A model generated the notes under the pieces. The model worked only from the letters and a program-made list of their open reading frames with translations. It did no database searches and was not told where the DNA came from. Position numbers and translations under genes: made by a program. From Bacillus sp. 103mf (lineage in GTDB: Bacteria > Bacillota > Bacilli > Bacillales > Bacillaceae_G), in contig NZ_FPAF01000001.1 of NCBI RefSeq assembly GCF_900116295.1, positions 994,269 to 1,050,827 of the forward strand: a DNA stretch of 56,559 bases, given 5' to 3'. This document shows positions 38,209-48,742 of the stretch, piece by piece; the first letter of the stretch is position 1; every line of letters begins with the position of its first letter.

Positions 38209-38948
38209 TCTGAAATGCATTGTAACATAGATTCAATTGTATATTCTTTCGGAACGAGAAGGTTTTGAAAATGTTGACGGGCTTCTCGTTCTGTAATAGG
38301 ACCTATACAAGCAATTGTACATCCTTTTACCCATTCTCTCCAGTTTTCACTTTCAAGCAATGTAATAAAACTCCGGACAGTAGACGGGCTTGTAAAGGTG
38401 ATCACATCAATTGCTCTTGATCGCAGTGCCTCGATAAGTTGTTCACGCATTTGTAGATGGACTGCCGTTTCATATACAACAAGTTCGCGTACAATCGCAC
38501 CATGATTTCGCAGCGCTTCTCGTATTACATCTCTTGCTAGATTTCCTTTTGGCAGTAATATACGAGTCCCGCTTCCAATATGATTCACAAATTCTTTCGC
38601 AAATGCTTCAGCTACAAATGTAGTTGGTACAAAATGAACATTGTAGCCGCGACGCTCTAATTCTCGCTTTGTCTTCACGCCGACTGCGGCAATTTTCATA
38701 GTATGCGGCAACGGTTGCCCCGCACCATCCAAAAAGAAATTCACACCATTTTTACTTGTGAAAATAATCCAATCATATGTGCTTAATTCCTCACGCACTT
38801 GTTGAAATTGCTCACGTGCAGCTGCTGTTATATGTAAAAGCGGAATTTCCATTGGAATTCCGCCCTGTTTTTGCACTGCTGTACTCAGTTGCTTCGCTTG
38901 TTGCTGGGCTCTTGTAATTAGCACTGTTTTTCCGCAAAGAGAAGTCAT
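38199..38948 (-). CDS. hemD: Uroporphyrinogen-III synthase HemD
   Basis: 249 residues from ATG 38948, 4 bp after the hemC stop, with AGGAGC upstream; the longer frame overlaps hemC. The start MTSLCGKTVLITRAQQQAKQ and the two-domain fold with ITFTSPSTVRSFI and CIGPITEREA are typical of the poorly conserved family. It closes and inverts ring D of hydroxymethylbilane. The C-terminal residues EYI end within repeat B5. Confidence 0.93.
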   Translation of the reverse strand: MTSLCGKTVLITRAQQQAKQLSTAVQKQGGIPMEIPLLHITAAAREQFQQVREELSTYDWIIFTSKNGVNFFLDGAGQPLPHTMKIAAVGVKTKRELERRGYNVHFVPTTFVAEAFAKEFVNHIGSGTRILLPKGNLARDVIREALRNHGAIVRELVVYETAVHLQMREQLIEALRSRAIDVITFTSPSTVRSFITLLESENWREWVKGCTIACIGPITEREARQHFQNLLVPKEYTIESMLQCISEYI

Positions 38949-38952
38949 ATTG

Positions 38953-39882
38953 CTAGTTTTGCTCCTGATTTGCTGCGGCAATAAGTTCCTTTGCTCCTTG
39001 TCCAATTAACAAGTCTGCTGCTCGCTCTCCAACTTCTTTTGCATGTTCACCAGCAACAACTTCTTTCAATAAGACAGTGCCATCTGTCGATCCAACAAGC
39101 GCTGTTAATTCAATTTGGCCATCTTCTTTGAGCGTTGCATATCCAGCAATCGGAACTTGGCAGCCTCCTTCTAATTTATGTAGAAATACACGCTCTGCTT
39201 CTACTGTTCTCGCTGTTACATTATCATTTAAATGACTTAATAATTGTAATAAATCCGCATCATCCTCGCGGCATTCAATCGATAGCGCCCCTTGGCCGAC
39301 AGCTGGTACACATACCGTTTCTTCTAAATACCCTGTAATCACATCATCTGCCCAGCCCATTCGCTTTAGTCCTGCAGCTGCTAAAATAATCGCATCGTAA
39401 TCTTCTTCTTTTAACTTACGTAGCCTCGTATCAATATTTCCGCGAATCCATTTCACTTGTAAATCCGGACGCGCAGCTAACAACTGTGCACTGCGGCGTA
39501 AACTGCTTGTACCAATCACCGCTCCTTCTGGTAACTCATCAAACGATTCTCCATTTTTAGAAATAAACGCATCACGTGGATCTACACGTTTTGGAATACA
39601 TCCAATTGTTAGTCCTTCAGGAAGTACTGCTGGCATATCTTTCATACTATGGACAGCCATATCAATTTCTTTTGTAAACAGTGCATGTTCGATCTCTTTT
39701 ACGAACAACCCTTTTCCGCCTACTTTCGAAAGTGTCACATCTAAAATAACGTCACCTTTCGTTACAATTTCTTTCACTTCAAATTCATATGGCAATCCTA
39801 GCGCCTTTAATTGATCGATAAACCAATTTGTTTGCGTTAATGCCAATTTACTTTTTCTTGATCCTACAATAATTTTGCGCAT
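38953..39882 (-). CDS. hemC: Porphobilinogen deaminase (hydroxymethylbilane synthase) HemC
   Basis: 309 residues from ATG 39882 ([20 protein letters not shown]), the canonical start. It polymerises four porphobilinogens. The dipyrromethane cofactor cysteine is in [14 protein letters not shown] (about 240), and [11 protein letters not shown] (about 145) binds substrate. In hemAXCDBL. Confidence 0.97.
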   Translation of the reverse strand: MRKIIVGSRKSKLALTQTNWFIDQLKALGLPYEFEVKEIVTKGDVILDVTLSKVGGKGLFVKEIEHALFTKEIDMAVHSMKDMPAVLPEGLTIGCIPKRVDPRDAFISKNGESFDELPEGAVIGTSSLRRSAQLLAARPDLQVKWIRGNIDTRLRKLKEEDYDAIILAAAGLKRMGWADDVITGYLEETVCVPAVGQGALSIECREDDADLLQLLSHLNDNVTARTVEAERVFLHKLEGGCQVPIAGYATLKEDGQIELTALVGSTDGTVLLKEVVAGEHAKEVGERAADLLIGQGAKELIAAANQEQN

Positions 39883-39896
39883 ATTTTTCTCTCCTC

Positions 39897-40730
39897 TTAT
39901 AAGTACCAAAAATGGAAGTTCGATAAACTACTAAATAAGAAAATATTAATTAACATAATAAGAAATGCTCCAATATTCCAGCTCGCAATTCTCTTTCCCT
40001 GTAACGTATCTGATCCGCGTAAATAAATACCTGCACAGTATACAAATAAGACGATGAAAGATCCGATTACCTTCGCGTCATACCAATGAAAATTATCTAA
40101 CTTTGTATATCCCCATAGACACCCAAGCAAAATGGCTAATAAAAAGAAAGGTACAGAAAATAAATTTAAACCATATGACATAGAGTCCAGCTTCGGTAAA
40201 TTTCCTAACCGTCTTAACCTTGCATTCCACTTTTTTTGCTTTAATAAACGATATTGAATTAAATACATAATGGAAAAAATAAAAGAAACTGTAAATGTTG
40301 CATAGGAAATAATCGCCATACCAATATGTACATAAACAAGCTCCGATACTAATTGATTTGCTAATACCGGCGACATTTTTCCAAGCGGCGTAAAAATAGA
40401 AAAAGCGCTTACACCAAACGCAATCATATTTGTGAAAAAGACTAAAAAGTCAATGCGCATGAATCGGTTAATCATTAATGATAATGTAATTAATAGCCAT
40501 ACATAAAAATAAATACCTGATAATAACGTTAAAATTGGATTAATTTCCGCTTCTGTTGCCCGAAGTAACATAAAAATTGAATATAGTACCCATACAACAG
40601 AAAGTAACCAAAAGGCAATCCGATTTGCCCTTCGGTTACTTTGAAAATAATCTATGAAATATAAACTAACGCTACAGGCATATAAAATAATGGCAATATG
40701 ATAAATAATGCTATTGTTTAAAACACCCAT
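39897..40730 (-). CDS. hemX: HemX, integral membrane cytochrome assembly-like protein
   Basis: 277 residues with about eight hydrophobic helices and the CcmC/ResC-like architecture ([40 protein letters not shown]). In B. subtilis HemX lowers the level of HemA glutamyl-tRNA reductase. It lies between hemA and hemC, 16 bp after hemA. Confidence 0.93.
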   Translation of the reverse strand: MGVLNNSIIYHIAIILYACSVSLYFIDYFQSNRRANRIAFWLLSVVWVLYSIFMLLRATEAEINPILTLLSGIYFYVWLLITLSLMINRFMRIDFLVFFTNMIAFGVSAFSIFTPLGKMSPVLANQLVSELVYVHIGMAIISYATFTVSFIFSIMYLIQYRLLKQKKWNARLRRLGNLPKLDSMSYGLNLFSVPFFLLAILLGCLWGYTKLDNFHWYDAKVIGSFIVLFVYCAGIYLRGSDTLQGKRIASWNIGAFLIMLINIFLFSSLSNFHFWYL

Positions 40731-40746
40731 CCGTTTATCCTTTCCA

Positions 40747-42084
40747 TTACAAAGATGGAGCGGATACTGTCCACTTCTCTGCCCGTTTCCATTCTGCTTC
40801 GCTCTCTTCCACTACTTCTTTCGCATTTAAATCGAAAATTTTCGCAAATAGCGCAAGTTTTTCTTTCGCATCTTCTTCAGCCGCTAACTCTTTCGCGATT
40901 AAAATTGGATCTTTTAATAATTGATTAATAATACTTTTCGTATGCTTACTAATCACTTTTCGTTCCCGCTCTGTTAACGTTGGAATTTTCCGTTCAATAC
41001 TTTGCATTGTTTCACTTTGAATCGCTAATGCTTTATCGCGAAGTTCCGAAATTAACGGTACAACACCAAGCGTATTCAGCCATGACTTAAATAGAATCAT
41101 TTCTTCTTCAATCATAATTTGAATTTTCTCAGCTTCTTTTAATCGCTCAGCACGATTCGCTTCCACAACACCTTGTAAATCATCAATATCATATAAGAAA
41201 ACACTTTCTAACGCATCAATTGCTGGATCAATGTCACGCGGCACTGCAATATCTACCATAAAGAGCGGACGACCACAACGCATCCTTTCTACTTTGGACA
41301 TCATTTCTTTCGTAATCACATATTCAGAAGCCCCTGTTGAGCTAATTACAATATCAGCTTCTAACAGTGCACATTGCAACTGATTCAACGGCTTTGCAAG
41401 CCCCATATATTTTTCTGCCATCGTTTCTGCTTTCGCAAACGTACGATTCATAACAGTCACTTTATGAGCACCGCTCCCGTACAAGTTCTGCAGTGCTAAT
41501 TCGCCCATTTTGCCTGCACCAAGAATAAGAACATGGCAATCTTTTAAATCACCAAAAATTTTCTTTCCAAGTTCAACAGCGGCATAACTTACCGACATCG
41601 CATTACCGCCAATCGTTGTTTCTGAATGCGCACGTTTTGCTAGTGTAACGACTTGTTTAAACAATTCATTAAATATCGTTCCTGTCGTTTTTACCTCTTG
41701 TGCAAGTAAGAAGCTACTACGAATTTGACCTAAAATTTGCGTTTCTCCAACTACCATTGAATCTAATCCACATGTTACGCGGAATAAATGATCTGTAGCA
41801 CCATCTTGTTCATAAAGAGACAAGTATGGTGCAATTTCTTCTATTTCAAACTGAAACCAATCAGCCATAAATTTCTTAATATAATAGCGTCCTGTGTGTA
41901 ACTGGTCTACTACAGCATAGATTTCCGTTCGATTGCACGTTGATACAATGACATTTTCTAATACACTTTTTTGTTTTTGTAATGTTGTCATTGCTTTCTC
42001 TAATTCTGTTGCCTGAAACGTTAGTTTCTCACGAATTTCTACAGGGGCTGTTCGATAGTTAACACCAACAACAAGAATATGCAC
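40747..42084 (-). CDS. hemA: Glutamyl-tRNA reductase HemA
   Basis: 445 residues. It reduces Glu-tRNA to glutamate-1-semialdehyde, first committed step of heme synthesis. The nucleophile is C50 in [11 protein letters not shown]; the NADPH domain contains [14 protein letters not shown] (about 185) and MNRTFAKAE; the C-terminal dimerisation domain is helical. First gene of the hem operon; its promoter lies in the start of the 473-bp gap 42085-42557. Confidence 0.97.
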   Translation of the reverse strand: MHILVVGVNYRTAPVEIREKLTFQATELEKAMTTLQKQKSVLENVIVSTCNRTEIYAVVDQLHTGRYYIKKFMADWFQFEIEEIAPYLSLYEQDGATDHLFRVTCGLDSMVVGETQILGQIRSSFLLAQEVKTTGTIFNELFKQVVTLAKRAHSETTIGGNAMSVSYAAVELGKKIFGDLKDCHVLILGAGKMGELALQNLYGSGAHKVTVMNRTFAKAETMAEKYMGLAKPLNQLQCALLEADIVISSTGASEYVITKEMMSKVERMRCGRPLFMVDIAVPRDIDPAIDALESVFLYDIDDLQGVVEANRAERLKEAEKIQIMIEEEMILFKSWLNTLGVVPLISELRDKALAIQSETMQSIERKIPTLTERERKVISKHTKSIINQLLKDPILIAKELAAEEDAKEKLALFAKIFDLNAKEVVEESEAEWKRAEKWTVSAPSL

Positions 42085-42481
42085 GCAGCATGTCCCCCTT
42101 CAACCGATTTTTCATCTTATCTACTATCATAATACAACTTTCCTCTTATAAATCTGACAATCGTGTGAACATCTTCTCTCCCTTACTTAACTGACAATAA
42201 GACATCCACAGTGATAAGTAAAGAATGAAAGAAGAAAGGTGAGGAAAACTTTTCATAAAGGACGATTATTTTGCCTTCCCTCTCTCAAAGGGACAGTAAA
42301 AACCACGCTTCAATTTATAATAATTATAAAATAATAACTCTATCTGTACGTTACCAAAAAAAAATGTCGGAATCAAGTAATGGAAACTATTCCATACATA
42401 CAGAAAGGCTAACTTTCCTTAGCTTCTTTCAATTGAATGAAAATATGTATGATTATGCCAAACGATATATTTTCTTTTTGT

Positions 42482-42542
42482 TTGACATCTCGTTTTTTTT
42501 ATTTTATATTAATTTTACAAAATTAAATTGCGCACAATTTAA
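42482..42542 (+). promoter_or_regulatory. Promoter and candidate OhrR operator of ohrR-ohr
   Basis: TTGACA (42482-42487), exactly 17 bp, TATATT (42505-42510): a near-consensus SigA promoter. A 20-bp interrupted palindrome TTAAATTGCGCACAATTTAA (42523-42542) covers the expected transcription start, just ahead of the ribosome-binding site. OhrR operators in Bacillus are AATTG/CAATT palindromes, so autorepression is likely. The remaining gap 42085-42481 has only AT-rich sequence and the hemA promoter region. Confidence 0.7.
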
Positions 42543-42557
42543 AAAGGAGAGATACTC

Positions 42558-43010
42558 ATGCATGAGAATCCTTTACATCTAGATAATCAACTTTGTTTTT
42601 CTATTTATGCTTGTTCTAGAGAAGTTACACGCTTTTACCGTCCTTATTTAGAGGAAATGGGCATTACGTATCCGCAGTACATTACTTTGTTAGTATTGTG
42701 GGAACAAGACGGAATTACAGTAAAAGAAATTGGTGAGCGATTATTTTTAGATTCCGGAACATTAACACCCATGTTAAAAAGAATGGAAAGTTTACAGCTT
42801 GTTAAGCGTGTTCGCTCAAAGGAAGATGAACGAAAAGTATGTATTGAACTAACAGAACAAGGAGCTGCTTTAAAAGAAAAAGCATGTTCATTGCCAGAAA
42901 CAATGGCATCACATTTAGGAATTACAGCAGAAGATTATACAACTTTATTAATTCAATTAAATAAATTAATTGAAACAATGAAAACAATGAATGATAGAAA
43001 AGGGGAATAA
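42558..43010 (+). CDS. ohrR: MarR-family organic peroxide sensor OhrR
   Basis: 150 residues. Winged helix MarR fold with the redox-sensing N-terminal cysteine C13 (DNQLCFSIYA), the position equivalent to C15 of B. subtilis OhrR, and the recognition region LFLDSGTLTPMLKRME (about 64-79). A second cysteine (C18) nearby and C95 and C112 raise the possibility of a disulfide mechanism. ATG follows AAGGAGAG. It is followed after 2 bp by ohr, the usual target. Confidence 0.92.
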   Translation: MHENPLHLDNQLCFSIYACSREVTRFYRPYLEEMGITYPQYITLLVLWEQDGITVKEIGERLFLDSGTLTPMLKRMESLQLVKRVRSKEDERKVCIELTEQGAALKEKACSLPETMASHLGITAEDYTTLLIQLNKLIETMKTMNDRKGE

Positions 43011-43012
43011 CA

Positions 43013-43429
43013 ATGGAAACATTATATACTGCTACTGTAACAGCAACAGGTGGCCGAAACGGAAAAGTAATCTCCGAGGATGGTGTATTAAACCTTGATG
43101 TAAAAATGCCAAAAGCATTAGGCGGTATGGGCGGCGCAGCAACAAATCCTGAACAATTATTTGCAGCAGGTTATGCAGCTTGTTTTGATAGTGCATTGCA
43201 GCTTGTCATTCGTACGAAACGCGTAAAAGTAGAAAGTACAGAGGTAACCGCTCACGTATCGATTGGCAAAGATACAGATGGTGGATTTGGATTAGCTGCC
43301 ACATTAAATGTACGTGTAGCGGGCGTATCTCGCGAAGAAGCAAAACAATTAGTCGAAGCTGCACACGGAGTATGCCCATACTCTAAGGCAACAAGAGGAA
43401 ATATAGAAGTTACATTAAACGTACTATAA
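43013..43429 (+). CDS. ohr: Organic hydroperoxide resistance protein Ohr
   Basis: 138 residues. A thiol peroxidase with the two catalytic cysteines C57 (GYAACFDSAL) and C121 (GVCPYSKATRGN) and the Ohr start motif LYTATVTATGGRNGKV. It detoxifies organic hydroperoxides using lipoyl reductants. Coupled to ohrR. The stop codon TAA lies in the left end of repeat A5 (ATAAAGTGAAAC). Confidence 0.95.
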   Translation: METLYTATVTATGGRNGKVISEDGVLNLDVKMPKALGGMGGAATNPEQLFAAGYAACFDSALQLVIRTKRVKVESTEVTAHVSIGKDTDGGFGLAATLNVRVAGVSREEAKQLVEAAHGVCPYSKATRGNIEVTLNVL

Positions 43430-43768
43430 AGTGAAACTTCCATCCGAGGGGGTTTTCTTCCTCCCCTCGGATGGAAAGCCCGACCAATCGGGCTTTTACG
43501 GGCAGTTATCCCCCACCTATCTTCTTTAGAAAAGCGGAAGCGGCTCGCTCAGAAACAACCGGAGATTCTAGCCGCTAGAGCTGGACAATGAAGAAAAGTG
43601 GCAGTGGCTCGTCCAGAATGTGAGGGGGGATGGAGCTTCTGACGTAGAGGTGTATTTTACCTCGTAGGAAGAAGCGAAGCCACCGAACATTCTAGCCACT
43701 GGAACTGGACAATACTCTCTCTGAACCTTGAGGTGGGGGTCTTACTGCCCACAAATAGCGGGATAAAA
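43426..43768 (+). repeat. Family A intergenic repeat, composite long copy (A5)
   Basis: It begins ATAAAGTGAAACTTCCATCC, with hairpins CCATCCGAGGGGG../..CCCCTCGGATGG and GACCAATCGGGC, and ends TACTGCCCACAAATAGCGGG plus ATAAAA. Two different internal units lie in series: one with AGAAAAGCGGAAGCGGCTCG and TCTAGCCGCTAGAGCTGGAC (as in A2), the next with GGAAGAAGCGAAGCCACCGA and TCTAGCCACTGGAACTGGAC (as in A3). It fills the 359-bp gap between ohr and ysxC. Confidence 0.85.
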
Positions 43769-43769
43769 C

Positions 43770-43801
43770 AAAAAACGTGTGACGGATGTCACACGTTTTT
43801 T
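43770..43801 (-). terminator. Terminator of ysxC
   Basis: AAAAAACGTGTGAC pairs perfectly with GTCACACGTTTTTT around GGAT; the ysxC stop lies in the stem. It probably works in both directions. Confidence 0.9.
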
Positions 43802-44385
43802 GTTTTTGTAAACTTATGAATCGCTTTCCACGCATCTTCTTTCCCAAGACCTGTTTCTGAAGAGAATAATACAACTTCATCTTCTGGATCTACATCAAGC
43901 GTTTCTTTGACAACTTTTAAATGCTTTTGCCATTTTCCTTTTGGAATTTTATCAGCTTTTGTTGCAATAATGATTGTGGGAATTTCATAATGTTTTAAGA
44001 AATCATACATCATCACATCGTCGTTCGTCGGCTTATGACGTAAATCAATCACAAGAACAGCTGCATCTAACTGCTGTCTTGTTGTGAAATACGTTTCAAT
44101 CATCTTGCCCCATGCTGCTCGTTCTGTTTTAGATACTTTCGCATAACCATAACCTGGTACATCCACAAAATGCATCATATCATTAATGATGAAAAAGTTT
44201 AATGTTTGCGTTTTTCCTGGTTTAGAAGAAATGCGCACTAATTTTTTTCGATTTAAAATTTTATTAATAAAGGACGATTTTCCTACATTTGAACGACCCG
44301 CTAATGCAATTTCCGGTAAATCTCCCTCAGGATATTGTTCTGGTTTGACTGCGCTTATAACAATCTCAGCTTTTGTTACTTTCAT
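43789..44385 (-). CDS. ysxC: Ribosome biogenesis GTPase YsxC (EngB/YihA)
   Basis: 198 residues. G1 [13 protein letters not shown] (about 29-41), G3 [10 protein letters not shown]4 [10 protein letters not shown]. An essential GTPase for 50S assembly. Its ATG overlaps the lonA stop by 4 bp, as in B. subtilis. Confidence 0.96.
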   Translation of the reverse strand: MKVTKAEIVISAVKPEQYPEGDLPEIALAGRSNVGKSSFINKILNRKKLVRISSKPGKTQTLNFFIINDMMHFVDVPGYGYAKVSKTERAAWGKMIETYFTTRQQLDAAVLVIDLRHKPTNDDVMMYDFLKHYEIPTIIIATKADKIPKGKWQKHLKVVKETLDVDPEDEVVLFSSETGLGKEDAWKAIHKFTKTKNV

Positions 44386-46712
44386 TTTTTCACTCCTACT
44401 AATGCGTGCTCTAATACCTCATCTAAATGAGAGACTGGCACAAACGTAAGGTTTTCCTTTACGCTTTCTGGAATATCTTCTAAATCTCTTTCATTTTCTG
44501 CCGGTAAAATGATTTTCTTTAAACCTGCACGATGTGCGCTCAATGTTTTCTCTTTCAATCCACCAATCGGTAACACGCGACCACGAAGTGTAATTTCACC
44601 TGTCATTCCCACTTCTTTACTAACAGGAATACCTGTTAATGCTGAAATAAGAGCCGTTGCCATTGTAATCCCCGCTGATGGCCCGTCTTTTGGTACCGCA
44701 CCTTCAGGAACATGAATATGAATATCATGTTTTTCGTGGAAATCAGGGGCGATATGCAGTTCTTCTGCACGAGAACGAATATAACTAAATGCCGCTTGTG
44801 CAGATTCTTTCATCACATCCCCAAGTTTTCCTGTTAAAATCAATTTCCCTTTACCCGGAGATACAGATACCTCAATTGCAAGTGTATCTCCTCCAGCTGC
44901 TGTATACGCTAAACCTGTTGCCATACCTACTTGATCTTTCGTTTCTGCTTGACCATAACGGTATATGCGTTTTCCAAGTAATTCTGTAATATTCTTCTCC
45001 GTTACAACGACGCGCTTACGTTCTTCCGTTACAATAATCTTCGCTGCTTTCCGGCAAAGCTTCGCAAGCTGACGTTCTAACGTACGAACTCCCGCTTCAC
45101 GCGTATAGTAACGAATGATTTCAAGAAGCGCTTCATCGCGCACTTGTAAATTTCCTTTTTTCAATCCATGTTCTTTCAATTGTTTCGGCAATAAATGTTC
45201 ACGGGCAATATGTACTTTTTCAAGTTCTGTATAACCAGCAATAGAAATGATCTCCATACGGTCAAGAAGCGGACCTGGAATGCTTGCAAGCGTATTAGCA
45301 GTTGCAATAAACATCACTTTTGATAAATCGTACGACTCTTCAATATAATGATCACTAAAATTATGATTTTGTTCTGGATCTAATACCTCTAATAATGCCG
45401 CTGAAGGATCACCGCGGAAATCATTGGACATTTTATCAATCTCATCTAATAAAAAGACAGGATTGATTGTTTTTGCCTTTTTCATCCCCTGAATAATGCG
45501 GCCTGGCATCGCACCGACATAAGTACGACGATGACCACGAATTTCCGATTCATCACGTACACCGCCAAGTGATACACGAACAAAATTGCGATTCACTGAT
45601 GTCGCAATTGAACGAGCTAACGATGTTTTTCCAACCCCAGGAGGACCAACTAAACAAAGAATAGGCCCTTTTAACGAATTGGTGAGCTTTTGCACCGCTA
45701 AATATTCAAGCACACGTTCTTTTACTTTTTCAAGTCCATAATGCTCTTCATTTAAAATATTTTCAGCACGTACAATATCTATACGATCTTCTGTTGCCTC
45801 CATCCAAGGAAGAGATAATAACCAATCAATATAATTGCGAATGACACCGCTCTCCGCTGAACTTGTCGGCAATTTCTCATAACGATCTAGCTCTTTTAAT
45901 GCTGCCTTTTTCGTTTCTTCTGGCATTCCTGATTCTTCAATCTTTTCGCGAAGTTCTTCTACTTCGCCGCCTTTTCCTTCTTTATCACCAAGCTCTGTTT
46001 GAATAGCTTTCATTTGTTCACGTAAGAAGTACTCCTTTTGTGTACGCTCCATAGAACGTTTCACTTGCTGACCAATTTTCTTTTCTAAGTTTAATAACTC
46101 TTTTTCATCTTGAATAAAAGAAATAAGCGTATGTAATCGTTCTTTCACTACAGTAATTTCTAAAATTTGTTGCTTTTGCTTCATTTTGAGCGGCAAATGA
46201 GATGATACAAGATCAGCTAATCGACCTGGTTCATCAACATCAACAACTGTCGCAAACGTTTCACCTGAAATTTTCTTGGACAGCTTAATATATTGCTCAA
46301 AATACTCAGTTAATGTACGCATAAGCGCCTTTTCTTCTAAATCGCCTTCTTCTTCTTCAATTAACGTATGGACGTTAGCTGTAATTACATCATCTTCTTC
46401 AATGAACTCTGTCATTTCTACTCTATGTAAACCTTCAACAAGGATACGCATTGTCCCATTTGGCAATCTGAGCATTTGCTTCACTTTTGCTAACGTACCT
46501 ACTTTATAAACATCATCTTCTTTCGGATCATCGATATTCACGTCTTTTTGCATCGCTAAAAAAATCACATTTTCATCCATAGCCGCCTGCTCAAGCGCTT
46601 TGATCGATTTATCACGTCCTACATCAAGATGCAGAACCATCGTCGGATATACGAGAACGCCTCTTAATGGTAGGAGGGGCACGATTCTTTCGTTCGCATT
46701 CATATTAGACAT
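44382..46712 (-). CDS. lon: ATP-dependent protease LonA
   Basis: 776 residues. N-terminal substrate domain (about 8-210; [20 protein letters not shown]), AAA+ module with Walker [14 protein letters not shown] (about 355) and Walker B VFLLDEID, and a C-terminal Ser-Lys protease with the catalytic serine in [14 protein letters not shown]. Cytoplasmic quality-control protease. ATG 46712 follows GGAGGTGCT. Upstream of ysxC, downstream of lonB. Confidence 0.97.
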   Translation of the reverse strand: MSNMNANERIVPLLPLRGVLVYPTMVLHLDVGRDKSIKALEQAAMDENVIFLAMQKDVNIDDPKEDDVYKVGTLAKVKQMLRLPNGTMRILVEGLHRVEMTEFIEEDDVITANVHTLIEEEEGDLEEKALMRTLTEYFEQYIKLSKKISGETFATVVDVDEPGRLADLVSSHLPLKMKQKQQILEITVVKERLHTLISFIQDEKELLNLEKKIGQQVKRSMERTQKEYFLREQMKAIQTELGDKEGKGGEVEELREKIEESGMPEETKKAALKELDRYEKLPTSSAESGVIRNYIDWLLSLPWMEATEDRIDIVRAENILNEEHYGLEKVKERVLEYLAVQKLTNSLKGPILCLVGPPGVGKTSLARSIATSVNRNFVRVSLGGVRDESEIRGHRRTYVGAMPGRIIQGMKKAKTINPVFLLDEIDKMSNDFRGDPSAALLEVLDPEQNHNFSDHYIEESYDLSKVMFIATANTLASIPGPLLDRMEIISIAGYTELEKVHIAREHLLPKQLKEHGLKKGNLQVRDEALLEIIRYYTREAGVRTLERQLAKLCRKAAKIIVTEERKRVVVTEKNITELLGKRIYRYGQAETKDQVGMATGLAYTAAGGDTLAIEVSVSPGKGKLILTGKLGDVMKESAQAAFSYIRSRAEELHIAPDFHEKHDIHIHVPEGAVPKDGPSAGITMATALISALTGIPVSKEVGMTGEITLRGRVLPIGGLKEKTLSAHRAGLKKIILPAENERDLEDIPESVKENLTFVPVSHLDEVLEHALVGVKK

Positions 46713-46810
46713 AGCACCTCCATAAATATCTTTGTTTCCCTATTTTATATTACAATAAAGCCTTATGCAATCGCAGAGACTCAATACTCTGTTTCTTGTT
46801 CAAGAAAAAG

Positions 46811-46846
46811 GACTTCCCTTAAGCATATGACGACTTAAGCGAAGTC
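46811..46846 (-). terminator. Hairpin between lonB and lonA
   Basis: GACTTCGCTTAAG pairs with CTTAAGGGAAGTC (one mismatch) around TCGTCATATG and is followed by CTTTTTC on the minus strand. A terminator of lonB is the simplest reading. A second small hairpin (TTAGCGA/TCGCTAA) lies nearer lonB. Confidence 0.55.
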
Positions 46847-46926
46847 TAGAATATATCTCAATGATTTAACTTTCTTCTTAGCGAAAACTGTCGCTAAAAG
46901 TCCGATTGATCGGCTAACACTTTCTT

Positions 46927-48603
46927 TCAAATCGATTGTGCATCATCTTCCTCAAAAGAGAGCAACGTATCGCCTGTTCGCTCCATTTTTTCTTGTATAC
47001 ACGCTAATGCAAATACTTCTTTTAATTTTCGGACAGGAACAATTTCAATACCTTTAATTGTATAAAGAAGAGGCTGCATATTTTCTGCAGGGATGAGCAC
47101 TTTCTTTACCCCGGCCTTTTTCGCTGCTTTTACTTTTGCATAAACGCCGCCGACTGGTTTTATTTCCCCGTGAATACTAATCTCTCCGGTCATCGCTACT
47201 TCATTATTGACATACATGCGATGAACTGCAGAATATACACCTGTTGCAATTGCAATGCCGGCAGATGGACCATCAATAGGAACACCGCCTGGAAAGTTAA
47301 TATGTATATCATATCCTTCTGGTAATAAATCCAGTGAACGAAGGACAGTCACAACATTATCAACAGAACCTTTCGCCATACTTTTACGGCGAATCGATTT
47401 TGCTTGATTACCGATACTCTCCTCTTCAACAATCCCCGTTACCACAACAGACCCATTTTCTTTTGCCGCAATTGCTGTTACTTCTATTTCAAGTAGTACC
47501 CCTGTATTAGGTCCATACACAGCTAAGCCATTTACAAGGCCGATTCTCGGAATTGGATATATACGTTTTTCGTATTTAGGTGTCAATTGACTGGAATGAA
47601 TCACCCATTCAATATCTTCATCCCTTATAAAAGATCGTCCTTCGTTAATTGCCATTCCAGCAGAGATTTGCACAAGGTTAATGGCTTCTCTTCCATTTCG
47701 CGCGTACATTCCAATCATTTCTACGCCTTGTTTACCCATCTCCATACTTACCTTTTCAGCAGCATTTTTGGCTACCTCTTCAATCTCTTCTGTATCTAAT
47801 TCACGAAAAAAGACTTCTAAACAACGCGAGCGAATCGCTGGAGGAATTTCCTCCGGGGCACGTGTTGTCGCGCCAACAAGACGAAAATCCGCTGGTAATC
47901 CCTTTTGGAAAATATCGTGTATATGCGTTGGAATGAGAGAATTTTCTTCACTATAATATGCACTTTCCAAAAACACTTTGCGATCCTCAAGCACTTTTAA
48001 CATCTTATTCATTTGAATTGGATGAAGCTCTCCAATCTCATCAATAAATAAAATACCTCCATGCGCATCTGTGACCGCTCCTTTTTTCGGTTGCGGAATA
48101 CCCGCTTGTCCCATCGCACCGGCCCCTTGATAAATCGGGTCATGAACAGAACCGATTAACGGATCAGCAATCCCTCGTTCATCAAACCGCGCTGTTGTGG
48201 CATCAAGTTCAATAAATGTTGCATTCATTCGAAATGGAGACTTCATATTTTTCTTCGCTTCTTCTAATACGAGCCGCGCCGCCGCTGTTTTCCCGACCCC
48301 TGGTGGTCCGTATATAATGACATGCTGCGGATTTGGTCCGCATAAGGCTGCCTTTAATGATTTAATACCATCTTCTTGCCCCACAATATCGGCAAACGAA
48401 GCCGGACGAACCTTTTCAGCAAGTGGTTCTGTTAACGAAATTTCCCGCATTTTCCGAAGCTGCTCTAGCTCTTTCTTTGATTCTCTATCGATTGAAACTT
48501 TTTGCGTTCGCTGGTTTCGGAGTAAGTGCCAAAAATATAATCCGACAATTACACCAAAGACAAGTTGAACGATTAAAAAAATATTTGTCCAGCTCATATT
48601 CAT
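46927..48603 (-). CDS. lonB: ATP-dependent protease LonB
   Basis: 558 residues. N-terminal membrane helix (about 7-26) instead of the LonA substrate domain, AAA+ region with [13 protein letters not shown] (about 97), ILFIDEIGELH, and protease motif IDGPSAGIAIATGV. In B. subtilis it is made in the forespore under SigF and SigG. Located between lonA and clpX in the standard order. Confidence 0.96.
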   Translation of the reverse strand: MNMSWTNIFLIVQLVFGVIVGLYFWHLLRNQRTQKVSIDRESKKELEQLRKMREISLTEPLAEKVRPASFADIVGQEDGIKSLKAALCGPNPQHVIIYGPPGVGKTAAARLVLEEAKKNMKSPFRMNATFIELDATTARFDERGIADPLIGSVHDPIYQGAGAMGQAGIPQPKKGAVTDAHGGILFIDEIGELHPIQMNKMLKVLEDRKVFLESAYYSEENSLIPTHIHDIFQKGLPADFRLVGATTRAPEEIPPAIRSRCLEVFFRELDTEEIEEVAKNAAEKVSMEMGKQGVEMIGMYARNGREAINLVQISAGMAINEGRSFIRDEDIEWVIHSSQLTPKYEKRIYPIPRIGLVNGLAVYGPNTGVLLEIEVTAIAAKENGSVVVTGIVEEESIGNQAKSIRRKSMAKGSVDNVVTVLRSLDLLPEGYDIHINFPGGVPIDGPSAGIAIATGVYSAVHRMYVNNEVAMTGEISIHGEIKPVGGVYAKVKAAKKAGVKKVLIPAENMQPLLYTIKGIEIVPVRKLKEVFALACIQEKMERTGDTLLSFEEDDAQSI

Positions 48604-48662
48604 TTCCTCCCGCTATGTTTTACTCATTAGTATCCCCTGGGAGGAAACACGCTAAACATAAG

Positions 48663-48692
48663 AAGAAACAGCAATTATATAATTGCTGTTTC
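48663..48692 (-). terminator. Terminator after clpX
   Basis: A perfect palindrome AGAAACAGCAATTATATAAT with arms AGAAACAGCAATTAT / ATAATTGCTGTTTCT, 50 bp downstream of clpX and 60 bp upstream of lonB. Confidence 0.7.
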
Positions 48693-48720
48693 TATCGTTT
48701 ATATTCCATTGCATAAATAA

Positions 48721-48738
48721 TGGGGGCCAAAGCCCCCA
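48721..48738 (-). terminator. GC-rich hairpin abutting the clpX stop
   Basis: GTGGGGGC pairs with GCCCCCAT around TTTG, immediately after the clpX stop region. There is no T-run, so it may be a 3' stabiliser rather than a terminator. Confidence 0.5.
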
Positions 48739-48742
48739 CTAT

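Noticed and set aside
42271-42582. 103-codon plus-strand frame before ohrR
   Set aside because: It has no ribosome-binding site or conventional start, overlaps ohrR in another frame, and runs through the ohrR promoter and operator.
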